Part shown: piece after piece, positions 20,111-31,481 of the stretch
Layout: every line of letters starts with the position of its first letter
How positions within the stretch are numbered: position 1 is the stretch's first letter
From: Leptospira stimsonii
GTDB lineage: Bacteria > Spirochaetota > Leptospiria > Leptospirales > Leptospiraceae
DNA: 64,000 bases
Direction: 5' to 3'
Assembly (NCBI RefSeq): GCF_003545875.1
Contig: NZ_QHCS01000001.1
Span: forward strand, 1,499,501 to 1,563,500
Made by a program: the position numbers and the translations under genes
Notes under the pieces: generated by a model
What the model was told of the DNA's origin: nothing
The model's input: only the letters and a program-made list of their open reading frames with translations
Databases searched by the model: none

Positions 20111-21325
20111 ATGAATCAATCCGCCCAACCCAATCTCCTGATTCTAGACGACGAGGAAGAAATCGCGGGAATCTTAGGCGATCTCGCAAAACAATGCGGG
20201 TTTGACGTTACGATCACTCACGAGGCGGGTCATTTTTTTGAGAAGTTAAATGGTTCAACTCAATATATTATTTTAGATCTGATGATTCCTGGTGTGGACG
20301 GTGTCGATGTGTTGCGTATGTTGTCCGGAAAAAAATTGTTTGTTTCCGTGATTCTTATCAGCGGCGCGGACCGGAGAGTTTTGCAGAGCGCTGAGGCACT
20401 TGCGATTCAATACGGTTTAAAAATTGCAGGCGTTTTAGAAAAACCGATTCGGATTCAAGATTATCAGAGATTGCTAACGGGATTGATTTCGGACAAGAAG
20501 AATGAAACTTCGACTCTTTCGTCCGTAAGTAAAAGAGCAAACGCTGAACCTTCTTCCGCGATTTCCGCGGAAGAAATCGAAGAAGCCATTCGGGAAGAAC
20601 AGTTTATTCTTTTCTATCAACCGAAGATCAACTTTAAAACGGGCGCTATCGCCGGTTTCGAATCATTGGTTCGTTGGTATCATCCCGTAAGAGGTCTGAT
20701 CTTTCCGGATTCTTTTATTCCTACGTTAGAATCCTATCCGAGTCTTATGGATGCGATGACCGAGAAGCTGATACTGCAAGCGTTAGGCCAGTGCTCGATT
20801 TGGAATCGGGATTTCCCCGGAATCGCGGTTGCGGTGAACATTTCTCCGGTGAGTTTGAACAAATTGATCTTGCCGGAAACGATCTCCAAGATGATCGAAA
20901 GTTTCGGTCTGAAAAACAATCAACTGATCGTAGAAGTAACGGAAACCCAACTCTTGGAAAATATCACATCGACTCTCGACATTCTTACAAGAATTAGAAT
21001 TCGGGGAATCGGTCTTTCGGTGGATGATTTTGGAATCGGATATTCTTCTTTGAAACAGATTCATCGTTATCCGTTTACTGAGTTGAAGATCGATCGATCT
21101 TTTGTAAGCGTCGCTCCCTTTGACAAGGAAGCTCTTTTTATCTGTCAGGCCGCCATCGATCTCGGACACAAACTGGGGATGACAGTCGTCGCAGAAGGAA
21201 TCGAAACCGCGGAAGTGGGAGAATTGATGAAAAAGGAAGGCTGTGATAAGGGGCAAGGTTACTTTTACAGCAAGCCGATGCCTCCCGACGTTGCTCTTCA
21301 ATATCTCGCCGCATTCAAATCCTGA
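20111..21325 (+). CDS. REC-EAL response regulator, c-di-GMP phosphodiesterase
   Basis: A 404-aa output protein. The receiver (about 8-125) has LDDEEE, phosphoacceptor D56 in IILDLMIPGVDG and the Lys of VLEKPIR. The EAL domain (about 155-400) keeps ESLVRW, NISPVSL, VEVTETQL, VDDFGIGYSSLKQ, KIDRSF and AEGIET, so it should be active in breaking down c-di-GMP. It starts 11 bp after the hybrid kinase gene and is the only protein of this operon with a recognisable enzymatic output, which makes it the likely end of the phosphorelay. Confidence 0.9.
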   Translation: MNQSAQPNLLILDDEEEIAGILGDLAKQCGFDVTITHEAGHFFEKLNGSTQYIILDLMIPGVDGVDVLRMLSGKKLFVSVILISGADRRVLQSAEALAIQYGLKIAGVLEKPIRIQDYQRLLTGLISDKKNETSTLSSVSKRANAEPSSAISAEEIEEAIREEQFILFYQPKINFKTGAIAGFESLVRWYHPVRGLIFPDSFIPTLESYPSLMDAMTEKLILQALGQCSIWNRDFPGIAVAVNISPVSLNKLILPETISKMIESFGLKNNQLIVEVTETQLLENITSTLDILTRIRIRGIGLSVDDFGIGYSSLKQIHRYPFTELKIDRSFVSVAPFDKEALFICQAAIDLGHKLGMTVVAEGIETAEVGELMKKEGCDKGQGYFYSKPMPPDVALQYLAAFKS

Positions 21326-21374
21326 TTCGTTTTCTAGTTTACTATAGAAAGTAGAATCCGATTCTTCCGGAAGT

Positions 21375-22151
21375 ATGAAAAACTATCTTCAGGATCCCGA
21401 CTTTCCGATTTTGATTCGCGCGTATCGGGCTTCTCTTATTCAAAGATATTCCCCATCCAATCTAGAACGTTATTCCGATCTTGTAAAAATTCCGAGACCG
21501 GTCATCGATACTTTACTTCAGTATTTTTTAGAACTTCTTTACCCTGAGTATGAGGGAAGGGTTTTGCTCGACGGTGCCTTTCATTCACTTTCCGGTTTCG
21601 TTCATAGTCCTTCAAAGGTTTTCGGTCTGATCGGTTCCCTAGGCTCTGCCGCATTTAGTTTCGGGAGACATCTCGGCGCGGCCTTTAAGACAGGTTTCGC
21701 CGCTCTGCATTCGTATCTCACCGCGAGAAATTTTGAATCTTTGATGTTTGAGTTTACGAAAGAAGAATTGAAAAAGGGAAATCATCCGGAGGACCCGGTA
21801 GTCTTTGATAGAATCATCGCCCAGGTTCCGAAGAAGGAAGCCGATCAATTCAGAGACGATCTCGTGAAGTTATTCGCTACTCTTGCCAACAAAGAACTTC
21901 TTCAAAAAATCGTAACGATGATGAAGGCGATCGTTCTTAAGATGGAACAGAAGTCAAAGACATACACGAAAGAAGAAGTGGAAGGAATTCGCCTCGGCCT
22001 AGCTATATTAGAAAAAGGTGAAGAACTTTTCCTAAGCCTTTCCGACGAAGAGATGAAGATGATTTTGACCGCGATTGAACGAATCGAAACGGATTTTTTT
22101 GAGGATGCGCTTAGAAGGAACGGAAAACTCGAAACGAGAGGAGGGCTTTGA
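21375..22151 (+). CDS. conserved hypothetical protein
   Basis: A 258-aa protein, mostly helical and soluble, apart from a Gly/Ala/Phe-rich segment at about 80-110 (GLIGSLGSAAFSFGRHLGAAF) that might touch a membrane. The second half is charged and coiled (KEEVEGIRLGLAILEKGEEL). I do not recognise it. It lies 49 bp after the REC-EAL gene, close enough to share its transcript. GGAAG precedes the ATG. Confidence 0.7.
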   Translation: MKNYLQDPDFPILIRAYRASLIQRYSPSNLERYSDLVKIPRPVIDTLLQYFLELLYPEYEGRVLLDGAFHSLSGFVHSPSKVFGLIGSLGSAAFSFGRHLGAAFKTGFAALHSYLTARNFESLMFEFTKEELKKGNHPEDPVVFDRIIAQVPKKEADQFRDDLVKLFATLANKELLQKIVTMMKAIVLKMEQKSKTYTKEEVEGIRLGLAILEKGEELFLSLSDEEMKMILTAIERIETDFFEDALRRNGKLETRGGL

Positions 22152-22241
22152 GTTTTTCGTTTCGTTTATAAATTCTATGAAAATGCCTTGCGGTTCGTGG
22201 ACAAAGCGGTTAGAATCGTTCCCTTCCAGGGAGTAACGTTT

Positions 22242-22631
22242 ATGAAAAAAATTCTGGATTGGACGCTAAGAATCGTCGCAGTCGTCATTTTGATTCCCGC
22301 CTTTTACTTTAAACTTTCGGGAGCGGAACGTTCGATCGCCACTTTCTCCGCGTTGGACGCGGAACCTTTCGGTCGTTATGCGGTCGGATTTGCAGAATTG
22401 GCGACCGTACTTTTGCTTCTCATTCCTCGGACGAGCTGGTTGGGCGCGATGTTAGGCGCCTTGATCATGATCGGCGCGATCGGTTCTCATATTTCCGTGT
22501 TAGGTTTCCAAGGTGGGGCAGGCGTTTCCTTTGTTTTGGCGCTGGTCGTACTTGCCTGTTGCCTTGCTGAAATTTATACAAGTAAGGACCGAAATCCGAT
22601 CTTTACGAAAATTTTTGCAAACCAAGATTGA
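22242..22631 (+). CDS. DoxX-like small membrane protein
   Basis: A 129-aa protein with four hydrophobic helices and the DoxX-family pattern: FYFKLSGAERSIATFSALD, GRYAVGFAELATVLLLLIP, then two glycine-rich helices (GAMLGALIMIGAIGSHI). The ATG at 22242 follows GGGAGT; an upstream frame to 22188 has no site. DoxX-like proteins are of uncertain function, some tied to redox control at the inner membrane. It is probably not co-transcribed with the signalling genes 90 bp upstream, though this is not certain. Confidence 0.75.
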   Translation: MKKILDWTLRIVAVVILIPAFYFKLSGAERSIATFSALDAEPFGRYAVGFAELATVLLLLIPRTSWLGAMLGALIMIGAIGSHISVLGFQGGAGVSFVLALVVLACCLAEIYTSKDRNPIFTKIFANQD

Positions 22632-22991
22632 TTTCTTTGTAATTTTGGAACTGCTCTTTTTTAGAACGTATGAGTTCCTACTTTTTCTCTTCAGAGGATC
22701 ACTCGTTCTCTGCTTGGTTCTCTGATTCTATTTATTGAGGAGTTCCCGCAAAATTTTGTTAGTAAATCAAGTCTCGAAGCTGATTAAAACTGCTATCTCA
22801 ATCTTGAATGTGTGAGTTCCTACTTTTTCACCTTTTACGTTTCCGCATCGATCGAAGCGGGGTCACTTGACCGTATCTGCGAGCCCGGTCCTGTAAATTC
22901 TGCGAATCACCGTTTCTACATGGTAACAGCAGGAACCACCCCGAATGATTTGGAGAAATCGTACCTGCTAGAACCGAAAATTAGGTTAACG
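22632..22991. repeat. gene-free spacer with dispersed short repeats
   Basis: Holds two nearly identical copies of GTrTGAGTTCCTAC followed by a T run (22668 and 22810), a related GAGGAGTTCCC (22737), and a GATCGAAGCGG...GAGCCCGGTCCTG element (22850-22893) seen again at 32481-32557. No coding signal was found. Confidence 0.6.
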
Positions 22992-23360
22992 GGTGTGGAT
23001 TCTAAACTTTGGCGATGAACGCGACTGGAACCGGCACAGAGTTGCCTCCGGTGGATTTTGAAAAAGAAAGTTACGATCTTGGCGGAGGTGTGGATTCTAA
23101 ACTTTGCGATGAACGCGACTGGAACCGGCACAGCCTCCGTGGATTTTGAAAAAGAAAGTTACGATCTTGGCAGAGATTGGATTCTAAACTTTGGCGATGA
23201 ACGCGACTGGAACCGGCACAGAGTTGCCTTCGGTGGATTTTGAAAAAGAAAGTTATGATCTTGGCGGAGGTGTGGTTTCTAACTTTGCGATGGGGCGACT
23301 GGAACCGGCACAGAGTTGCCTCCGGTGGATTTTGAAAAAGAAAGTTACGATCTTGGCGGA
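22992..23360 (-). repeat. four tandem degenerate copies of the tRNA-Leu 3' half
   Basis: Units begin near 22992, 23087, 23175 and 23269 (periods about 95, 88, 94 and 92), and the series continues into the intact tRNA gene. Read on the minus strand, each unit starts with TTCAAAATCCACC at the anticodon loop and copies the variable and T arms with changes, then a tail that includes a T/C-rich linker of about 30 bases. None has a 5' half, so none can fold as a tRNA. Spacing and content are not those of a CRISPR array. Confidence 0.85.
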
Positions 23361-23370
23361 GGTTGGATTC

Positions 23371-23460
<90 letters not shown>

Positions 23461-23480
23461 GGTTTGATTGCAAAGAGATA

Positions 23481-23885
<405 letters not shown>

Positions 23886-23893
23886 AAGTCAGA

Positions 23894-23928
<35 letters not shown>

Positions 23929-23993
23929 GAAGGCCGAACGGGTTCAAGAACGGGACCCCGTTCTGTCGATTTTAAGAACAGTAGCTTCTCGCA

Positions 23994-26132
<2,139 letters not shown>

Positions 26133-26145
26133 TCGTCTCCTTCTC

Positions 26146-27219
26146 TTAGTTCGTTTTTTCACTCGCCGGTTTTTCGGAACTCTCCAGAGAAAAATAACGG
26201 TGGATGTTAAAACCGATCGTCCATTCTTTTTTATCGTAATTGTAGTCCGCGCCTCTGAGGAGTTGTGTGTGGGCGATTGCTCGGCTGTTCGTCACAAAAA
26301 ACTGAAACACGTGACCTCCCGTCTCGAAGTCCACTCCGAAACTCAAAGGAACCGAAGTGTATTCAACGGGTTTGGAAAGAAGAATATTGTTTACGGCCGC
26401 GTCGATCGTCTTTCCTCTCGCGATGAGATCGTTTACTTCGGAAGCGGAATATTCCACTCCGCCGATCTTTGTTTTTCTATCCTCGGTCGCATAAGAATCG
26501 CCGACATAGTCTCGTTTCGGAGTGAGAATCGTAGCGAACGTAAAGTCCACTCTTTTGAAAAGATGAAGACGGAACGAGATATCCAAACCGGTTCGATCGT
26601 TAGAAAGATGATCCTTCACATAGTTTCTATGAACAAACATCGGAGAAAGTTGAATCGAAAGAATATCGTTGAAACGTTTCGAGATCAAAAAGGAAGCGAG
26701 AGTGCTCTGACGATCCTTATAACTCAGTTCATACGTGTTCAATTGTTTTTCTAAGTTTGAATCGAAGGTTGGAATTCCCGTCGAAGGACGAAGATACGGA
26801 CCGAAGAATTGTGTCTGTTCCGAAGTCTCTTGTCCGAAAACTCCGAAAAAACTCACGGTAACAGGGAAGCTCGAATCTTGAGTCAAAAGGCGCACCTTAG
26901 ACCTTGCTTCATACGTTTTTTGAAACGAGGTTCTCGCAAATCCGACTGTGATTCGATCCGTAAGTCCGTAATCCAGGGAAAGTTGTGTATTCGCTCCGTT
27001 GTCCAAACCCAAAAAATCATAAGAAGTCGATTTTGCGTCCCCAAATCGGTGATTGAAACGAAAGTCGAGACCGTTTTTTCCCACGTCTTCCGTGCTCGGC
27101 ATATGGATCAAACTGCTTCCTAAGAATGCGGATTTTCTTTGCTCTTGGGAAAATACCGGAGAAACGAACGATAGGACGAAGAGAACGGAGATACTAAAAT
27201 AAAATATGCGTTGATTCAT
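26146..27219 (-). CDS. DUF5777-like outer-membrane beta-barrel protein
   Basis: A 357-aa exported protein. From the ATG at 27219 the signal peptide is MNQRIFYFSISVLFVLSF to about VFSQE. The rest alternates polar and aromatic residues as barrel strands do (GLDFRFNHRFGD, LSLDYGLTDRITVGFART, FGVDFETGGHVFQFFVTNS). The ATG overlaps the stop of the upstream YceI gene (ATGA), so translation is coupled; a start at 27234 is possible but would remove this arrangement. It is the last gene of a three-gene unit with YceI and a cytochrome-like lipoprotein. The barrel call is from pattern. Confidence 0.8.
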   Translation of the reverse strand: MNQRIFYFSISVLFVLSFVSPVFSQEQRKSAFLGSSLIHMPSTEDVGKNGLDFRFNHRFGDAKSTSYDFLGLDNGANTQLSLDYGLTDRITVGFARTSFQKTYEARSKVRLLTQDSSFPVTVSFFGVFGQETSEQTQFFGPYLRPSTGIPTFDSNLEKQLNTYELSYKDRQSTLASFLISKRFNDILSIQLSPMFVHRNYVKDHLSNDRTGLDISFRLHLFKRVDFTFATILTPKRDYVGDSYATEDRKTKIGGVEYSASEVNDLIARGKTIDAAVNNILLSKPVEYTSVPLSFGVDFETGGHVFQFFVTNSRAIAHTQLLRGADYNYDKKEWTIGFNIHRYFSLESSEKPASEKTN

Positions 27220-27782
27220 TCTTTGTTCTGCCATAGGATGCTGGTTTCGATTCTGATTTTTTCATTGAGTTTCAAAATAACTAATTTAGGAATTTCGATT
27301 TTAAAATCGGTAAGAAGAATTTCGAAATTGGATCGAATCAAAAAATCGTTTTCCTTTTCTTCGATCGTTCCCTGAATCTTAACGTTTTTCTTCGTGATTC
27401 CGTGAAGCCCGAGCTCACCTTCGATTTCCACAACTTTGTTCTTAAGATCCCATTTTGTGATGACACCCGCGAAAGAAGCGATCGGATGTTTTTCTGTTTC
27501 GAGATAATTCTCATGCATGTGATTGTTCATCATTCGGTTCGGAACTTTTAAACCGTTCAGATCCACTCGAATCACGATCTTTTTCGTTTCTAGATTTGCG
27601 GAGCCCTCCGCTTTCGAAACCGTTCCTCGAATCGTTTCTTGAGGAGCTTCGCTCAAAAACTGGATGTTCGCCTCTTTTACGAATAGCTCCTTCTGTTTTT
27701 TTTCGGACAGAAGACCGGTCGTAAGGATCGCAAACGCGATCCCTAAAAGAAACGGAAACTTTTTCGCATGAGAGAGAATCAA
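27216..27782 (-). CDS. YceI-family periplasmic protein
   Basis: About 188 aa. YceI proteins are lipocalin-like carriers of polyisoprenoid or other amphiphilic molecules in the periplasm. Family features: NHMHENYLETEKHPIASF, ELGLHGITKKNVKIQGT and FEILLTDFKIEIP. The start is most likely TTG at 27782, because AGGGAG stands 7 bases before it and it overlaps the upstream stop as TTGA; the next residues then form a signal peptide (FPFLLGIAFAILTTGLL). It is coupled by overlap to genes on both sides. Confidence 0.85.
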   Translation of the reverse strand: MILSHAKKFPFLLGIAFAILTTGLLSEKKQKELFVKEANIQFLSEAPQETIRGTVSKAEGSANLETKKIVIRVDLNGLKVPNRMMNNHMHENYLETEKHPIASFAGVITKWDLKNKVVEIEGELGLHGITKKNVKIQGTIEEKENDFLIRSNFEILLTDFKIEIPKLVILKLNEKIRIETSILWQNKE

Positions 27783-28207
27783 GGATTTGCTCCCTTGAGA
27801 GTCCAGCAATAGACCGCTTTGTTGATCGCGTTGTTGTTGTAGATTCTCATACTTCCGGAGTTGATCTTAATGAAGAGCAAACTTCCTTTCGGGTTCCCTA
27901 CAGTAACACGGTTTCTCACGCTGTTAAACGAAGTGATGTCCAAACCTGCATTCGCATTGCCCGCGTTATGACAAGTAGAACAAGTCGCAGTGGTTCCTGC
28001 TTGTCCGAGTGTGGAGAAAGCCGGTGCTGGGTCAGTACAGTCCGCATCCGTGATATCTTTCAAAGGCGAACTCGAACCCAAAAGAAAAGAAAGTGTTTTT
28101 AAAGAATCTTCCTTATCCGAACTCTTTGTATTTTCGCAATTCCAAAAAACGGAAGAAATACAAAGTAAGACAAGGCCGACTCGAACGTGATTGCGAATTT
28201 GATTCAT
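27779..28207 (-). CDS. cytochrome-c-like lipoprotein, single CXXCH
   Basis: About 142 aa from the ATG at 28207, which follows AAAGGAG. The N-terminus MNQIRNHVRVGLVLLCISSV leads to a lipobox-like VFWNCE, so the Cys is probably lipidated. The heme site is CSTCHNAGNANAG, with SGSMRIY further on as a possible axial Met. Heme attachment would occur in the periplasm. It is first in the operon with YceI and a beta-barrel protein. A role in electron transfer at the outer membrane is suggested by this company, not shown. Confidence 0.8.
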   Translation of the reverse strand: MNQIRNHVRVGLVLLCISSVFWNCENTKSSDKEDSLKTLSFLLGSSSPLKDITDADCTDPAPAFSTLGQAGTTATCSTCHNAGNANAGLDITSFNSVRNRVTVGNPKGSLLFIKINSGSMRIYNNNAINKAVYCWTLKGANP

Positions 28208-28614
28208 AAAATTCTCCTTTGATAACCCTGCGAACCTTTCGCAAAGAGTTTTGATTTTCGTTTCCAAATTTGCGTAAAGGGTCCTTCACAAAAAATCAAA
28301 AATGAAGAAACCTCCTTGTTTGGAACCAACTCCATATAATCAGGAAGTTATTCGATTGTTTGTGGAAAAGAATTCTTTCTTTTCCACAAACGATGTCGAT
28401 CATCTGACAAAGTATCGAGCGCTCTTCTTTGTAATTTACTGATTCAAAATGTTCCAAGTATGTTACAGTGAACGTCTGGAAGGAATCGCTATGAAAAAGA
28501 ATTCTTATCGATCCGAATTTTTCCGGTCTACCTAAAAAAGAATCTTCTGAGAAACTGATTTCTTTTTTTAGTTCGATTCCCGGTGGACGCAACTTTTGCA
28601 AAACAAAAGATGGG
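28208..28614. other. intergenic region with a long inverted repeat
   Basis: The spacer between the divergent cytochrome operon and the transglutaminase-like gene. It holds a perfect 13-bp inverted repeat, GTTTGTGGAAAAG at 28358-28370 and its complement at 28379-28391, with an 8-base loop. The minus-strand frame at 28296-28601 runs across it, lacks a clear start site and looks random. Confidence 0.5.
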
Positions 28615-29304
28615 ATGAAACCCTCAAAGTTTGGAATGAAAACGATGAAACCCTTGGATTCTTATCTAACTTCTACTTATTATTTCGACTACAATTCTTC
28701 TTCCGTTCAAAAGTTTATCGAAGGATGTACGAATCCGCAAGATTCTCCTTTGGAAAAGCTCAAAGGGTTCTATTTGGGAGTAAGGGATAAAATTCGTTAC
28801 AATCCGTACGTCGTTACCGATTCGAAAGAATCCTATCGCGCGAGTGAAATCGCGGAAAGTAGGCAGAACTATTGTATTCCAAAATCCCTTCTCTTTGCGG
28901 CCGGTGCTCGCGCCTTGGGATTCCCTTCTAAAATCGGATTTGCGGACGTCGTCAATCATCTGGCAAGCGAACGTCTGATTCAAGTTTTGGGAACGACTAC
29001 GTTTGCGTTTCACGGATATGCAGAAATTCTAATAGATGGAAATTGGATCAAGGCGACACCGGTCTTCGATAAGGATCTTTGCAGAAAGTTCGGAGTGGAA
29101 CCTCTCGATTTCGACGGAACCAAGGACAATGTCTTTCATTCCTTTGACGGGAAAGGTAAAAAGTTTATGGAATACGTTCATCAGAGGGGAGTTTTCGGCG
29201 ACTTTCCGTTTGAATTTGTGATCCAAGGTTTAAAGGACTTTTATCCGGACGTTTTCGGCAAACGTTTGCAAGGCGATCTTCGAAGGGAAAAACCAGTCGT
29301 CTGA
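28615..29304 (+). CDS. transglutaminase-like protein
   Basis: Up to 229 aa. The papain-like triad of the transglutaminase superfamily is visible: Cys in QNYCIPKSLLFAAGARALG, His in AFHGYAEILIDG and Asp in KATPVFD. There is no signal peptide, so the protein is probably cytoplasmic. Known bacterial members act as proteases or amidases more often than as cross-linkers. Several ATGs cluster at the start (28615, 28636, 28645); none has a strong ribosome site, so the first residues are uncertain. It stands alone. Confidence 0.82.
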   Translation: MKPSKFGMKTMKPLDSYLTSTYYFDYNSSSVQKFIEGCTNPQDSPLEKLKGFYLGVRDKIRYNPYVVTDSKESYRASEIAESRQNYCIPKSLLFAAGARALGFPSKIGFADVVNHLASERLIQVLGTTTFAFHGYAEILIDGNWIKATPVFDKDLCRKFGVEPLDFDGTKDNVFHSFDGKGKKFMEYVHQRGVFGDFPFEFVIQGLKDFYPDVFGKRLQGDLRREKPVV

Positions 29305-29609
29305 TTTGAATCCTTCTTTTCAACGAAGTTGAAATCTCTTTCCGAATCACTTCTTTAGTTTCTTTGGCAAAACATGAGTTCTCCGTCGTTTTGATACGTT
29401 TCGGAGACGTTCCGTTGTTTCACTTTGTCTAAAAAAACGTTTCGTTTCAGTGGCGCCACTTCGGATTAACAAATTTCATTCGTTCAAACCTTCGATTCCG
29501 AAACGACCGACCGCTTCAGTTTATAATCTCGTATGGCGATCGGTGAAAAGATCCGTGAAAACACTTGACTCACCCCTTAAGTCATATTAAGATTAGCGCC
29601 CTTAAACTT
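29305..29609. other. intergenic spacer before the chemoreceptor
   Basis: About 300 bases with no recognisable gene, repeat or strong hairpin. The promoter of the chemoreceptor gene should lie here but cannot be picked out by eye. Confidence 0.4.
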
Positions 29610-31334
29610 ATGAAAACGATTTATAGAAAGATACAGAGGTTGGGAATTCGGAAAAAATTAATGCTCCTCTTCGGATCGGTTTTGATTCCGATCGCGATTT
29701 TAGTCGGACTTGCGTTACTCAATACAAAGGATAGAATCAAGGACATAGAAACGATCTATGAGGATCGAGTCATTCCCCTCAAACAACTCAAAAAAATATC
29801 CGATCTTTACGCGATTCATATCGTGGACTGTGTTCACAAAGTTAGAAGCGGCGCATTTACTCCGGAAGAAGGAGTGGTGAATTTGGATAAAGCCAGTTCC
29901 GGAATCCAAAAAGAATGGAGCGCATACAATTCCACGCATTTAGTTTCGGAAGAGATAGAGATCATTCAAGAGTTGAATCCTCTTTTCTCTGCTTCCAACG
30001 CGGCGGTGGAAGAAGCCCGTGCTTTGATGCTCGCAAAGGACTTTGTCAGCCTTGGGGATTTTGCGGAACACCGATTGTATGAAAAGATCGATCCCGTGAC
30101 GGAGAAAATCGAGGATTTGATCCAGGTTCAATTGAAGATCACGGATAAGATTTATAGCAAAGCCGAAAAAGAATTCGCGTTTAGCTGGATCGTGTTTATT
30201 TTTCTTTCCGCTATAACGTTGACTTATATCCTTTTCATCGCGGTCGTGTATTCGATTCAACTGGTCAAAGGTTTGAATTCGTTGAGCCGCGCGATCCAAG
30301 ATGCGGATTTTTCGCATCCGGTAGAAGTGCAAGAAGATTCCCAAAAAAAGGACGAACTATACTTGTTGCTCATCGCCTTTCGTCTTTTTCAGATTAAGGT
30401 CAAGGAAATGTTGGATACGATCCTAAACTTTTCGGAAAGTATCGTCGCTTCTTCGGAGCAACTTTCACAAGCCGCCGATCATCTTTCTTCCAACGCACAA
30501 TCCGAATCCGCTTCCGTAGAGCAAATCTCGGCCTCGGTGGAAGAGATCAGTTCCGGTATGGAATACGTAAACGAAAACGCGGAATCCCAATACTCGTTGA
30601 TTTCTTCGTTTAACGGTGAAATGCGAGAACTCGAAGGGATGATCAACAAAGTCGGAGAAGCGGTTAAGAATTCTTTGAATAAGATCTCAGAGATGTATCT
30701 GAAAACCGATTTCGGTAAGAAAACGATGGGGGATCTGACCGATACAATGGAAAAGATCGAAAGTAGTTCCGTCGAAATGCAATCCATCACTGCGATCATC
30801 AAGGAAATTTCCGAAAAGGTGAATTTGCTCGCTTTGAACGCGGCGATCGAAGCGGCGAGGGCTGGCGAACACGGAAGAGGTTTTGCCGTTGTCGCGAGTG
30901 AAATTACAAGACTCGCGGAACAAACGGATTCGAGCGCGATGACAATCGAAGAATTGATCAAGGCGAGTAACGCAGAGATCGAAACAGGAAGAAACATCGT
31001 CGAGAATTCCGTGCTGGTTTACGCGGAAATTTTGAGCGGACTCGAACACTTAAAAGAATCCTCCAATCAAATCGTCGCTACGATGGAACTTCAACAAGGA
31101 AAGAAGGAAAAGATTCGTTTTGGAGTGGATCAGGTGGAAGCGAAATCCGAGGAGATTCGAAACTCCGTAAAGGAACAAAAGGTTGCGATCGCAGAGACGG
31201 CAAACGCGGTTTCCAATATCGCCATCACCGTACAAAATAGCGCCGCCAATTCCGAACAGATCGCGGGAAGTGCGGTGAGTCTTTTGCAGATTGCAAAAAA
31301 TTTACAGGAAACGATGCGCTTTTTGAAAGGATGA
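29610..31334 (+). CDS. methyl-accepting chemotaxis protein
   Basis: A transmembrane chemoreceptor of about 574 aa. TM1 is near residues 15-40 (LMLLFGSVLIPIAILVGLAL), followed by a four-helix-bundle periplasmic domain (about 40-185). TM2 (FSWIVFIFLSAITLTYILFI) and a HAMP-like linker come next. The cytoplasmic coiled coil has the conserved tip LLALNAAIEAARAGEHGRGF, which binds CheA and CheW. I chose the ATG at 29610, giving a short basic N-terminus before TM1; an in-frame TTG at 29565 is the alternative. Neither has a good ribosome site. The ligand is unknown. Confidence 0.92.
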   Translation: MKTIYRKIQRLGIRKKLMLLFGSVLIPIAILVGLALLNTKDRIKDIETIYEDRVIPLKQLKKISDLYAIHIVDCVHKVRSGAFTPEEGVVNLDKASSGIQKEWSAYNSTHLVSEEIEIIQELNPLFSASNAAVEEARALMLAKDFVSLGDFAEHRLYEKIDPVTEKIEDLIQVQLKITDKIYSKAEKEFAFSWIVFIFLSAITLTYILFIAVVYSIQLVKGLNSLSRAIQDADFSHPVEVQEDSQKKDELYLLLIAFRLFQIKVKEMLDTILNFSESIVASSEQLSQAADHLSSNAQSESASVEQISASVEEISSGMEYVNENAESQYSLISSFNGEMRELEGMINKVGEAVKNSLNKISEMYLKTDFGKKTMGDLTDTMEKIESSSVEMQSITAIIKEISEKVNLLALNAAIEAARAGEHGRGFAVVASEITRLAEQTDSSAMTIEELIKASNAEIETGRNIVENSVLVYAEILSGLEHLKESSNQIVATMELQQGKKEKIRFGVDQVEAKSEEIRNSVKEQKVAIAETANAVSNIAITVQNSAANSEQIAGSAVSLLQIAKNLQETMRFLKG

Positions 31335-31481
31335 GTTTGTTTTTTTAGTCTTTTCTTCCGAGAAAGAAATTTCCAAATCGAGAGAATCCGAGGTCGATCG
31401 CTTGTTTTATACTTATAGATCGGACTGCGCTAAGGAAGGGATTTCGGATTCTTTCTTTGGTCTTTTTTTGGAAGAAGTTGG

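Noticed and set aside
22992..23360. CRISPR-like array
   Set aside because: The repeated units are over 85 bp long, vary among themselves and contain tRNA-Leu sequence; there are no short constant repeats with unique spacers and no cas genes.
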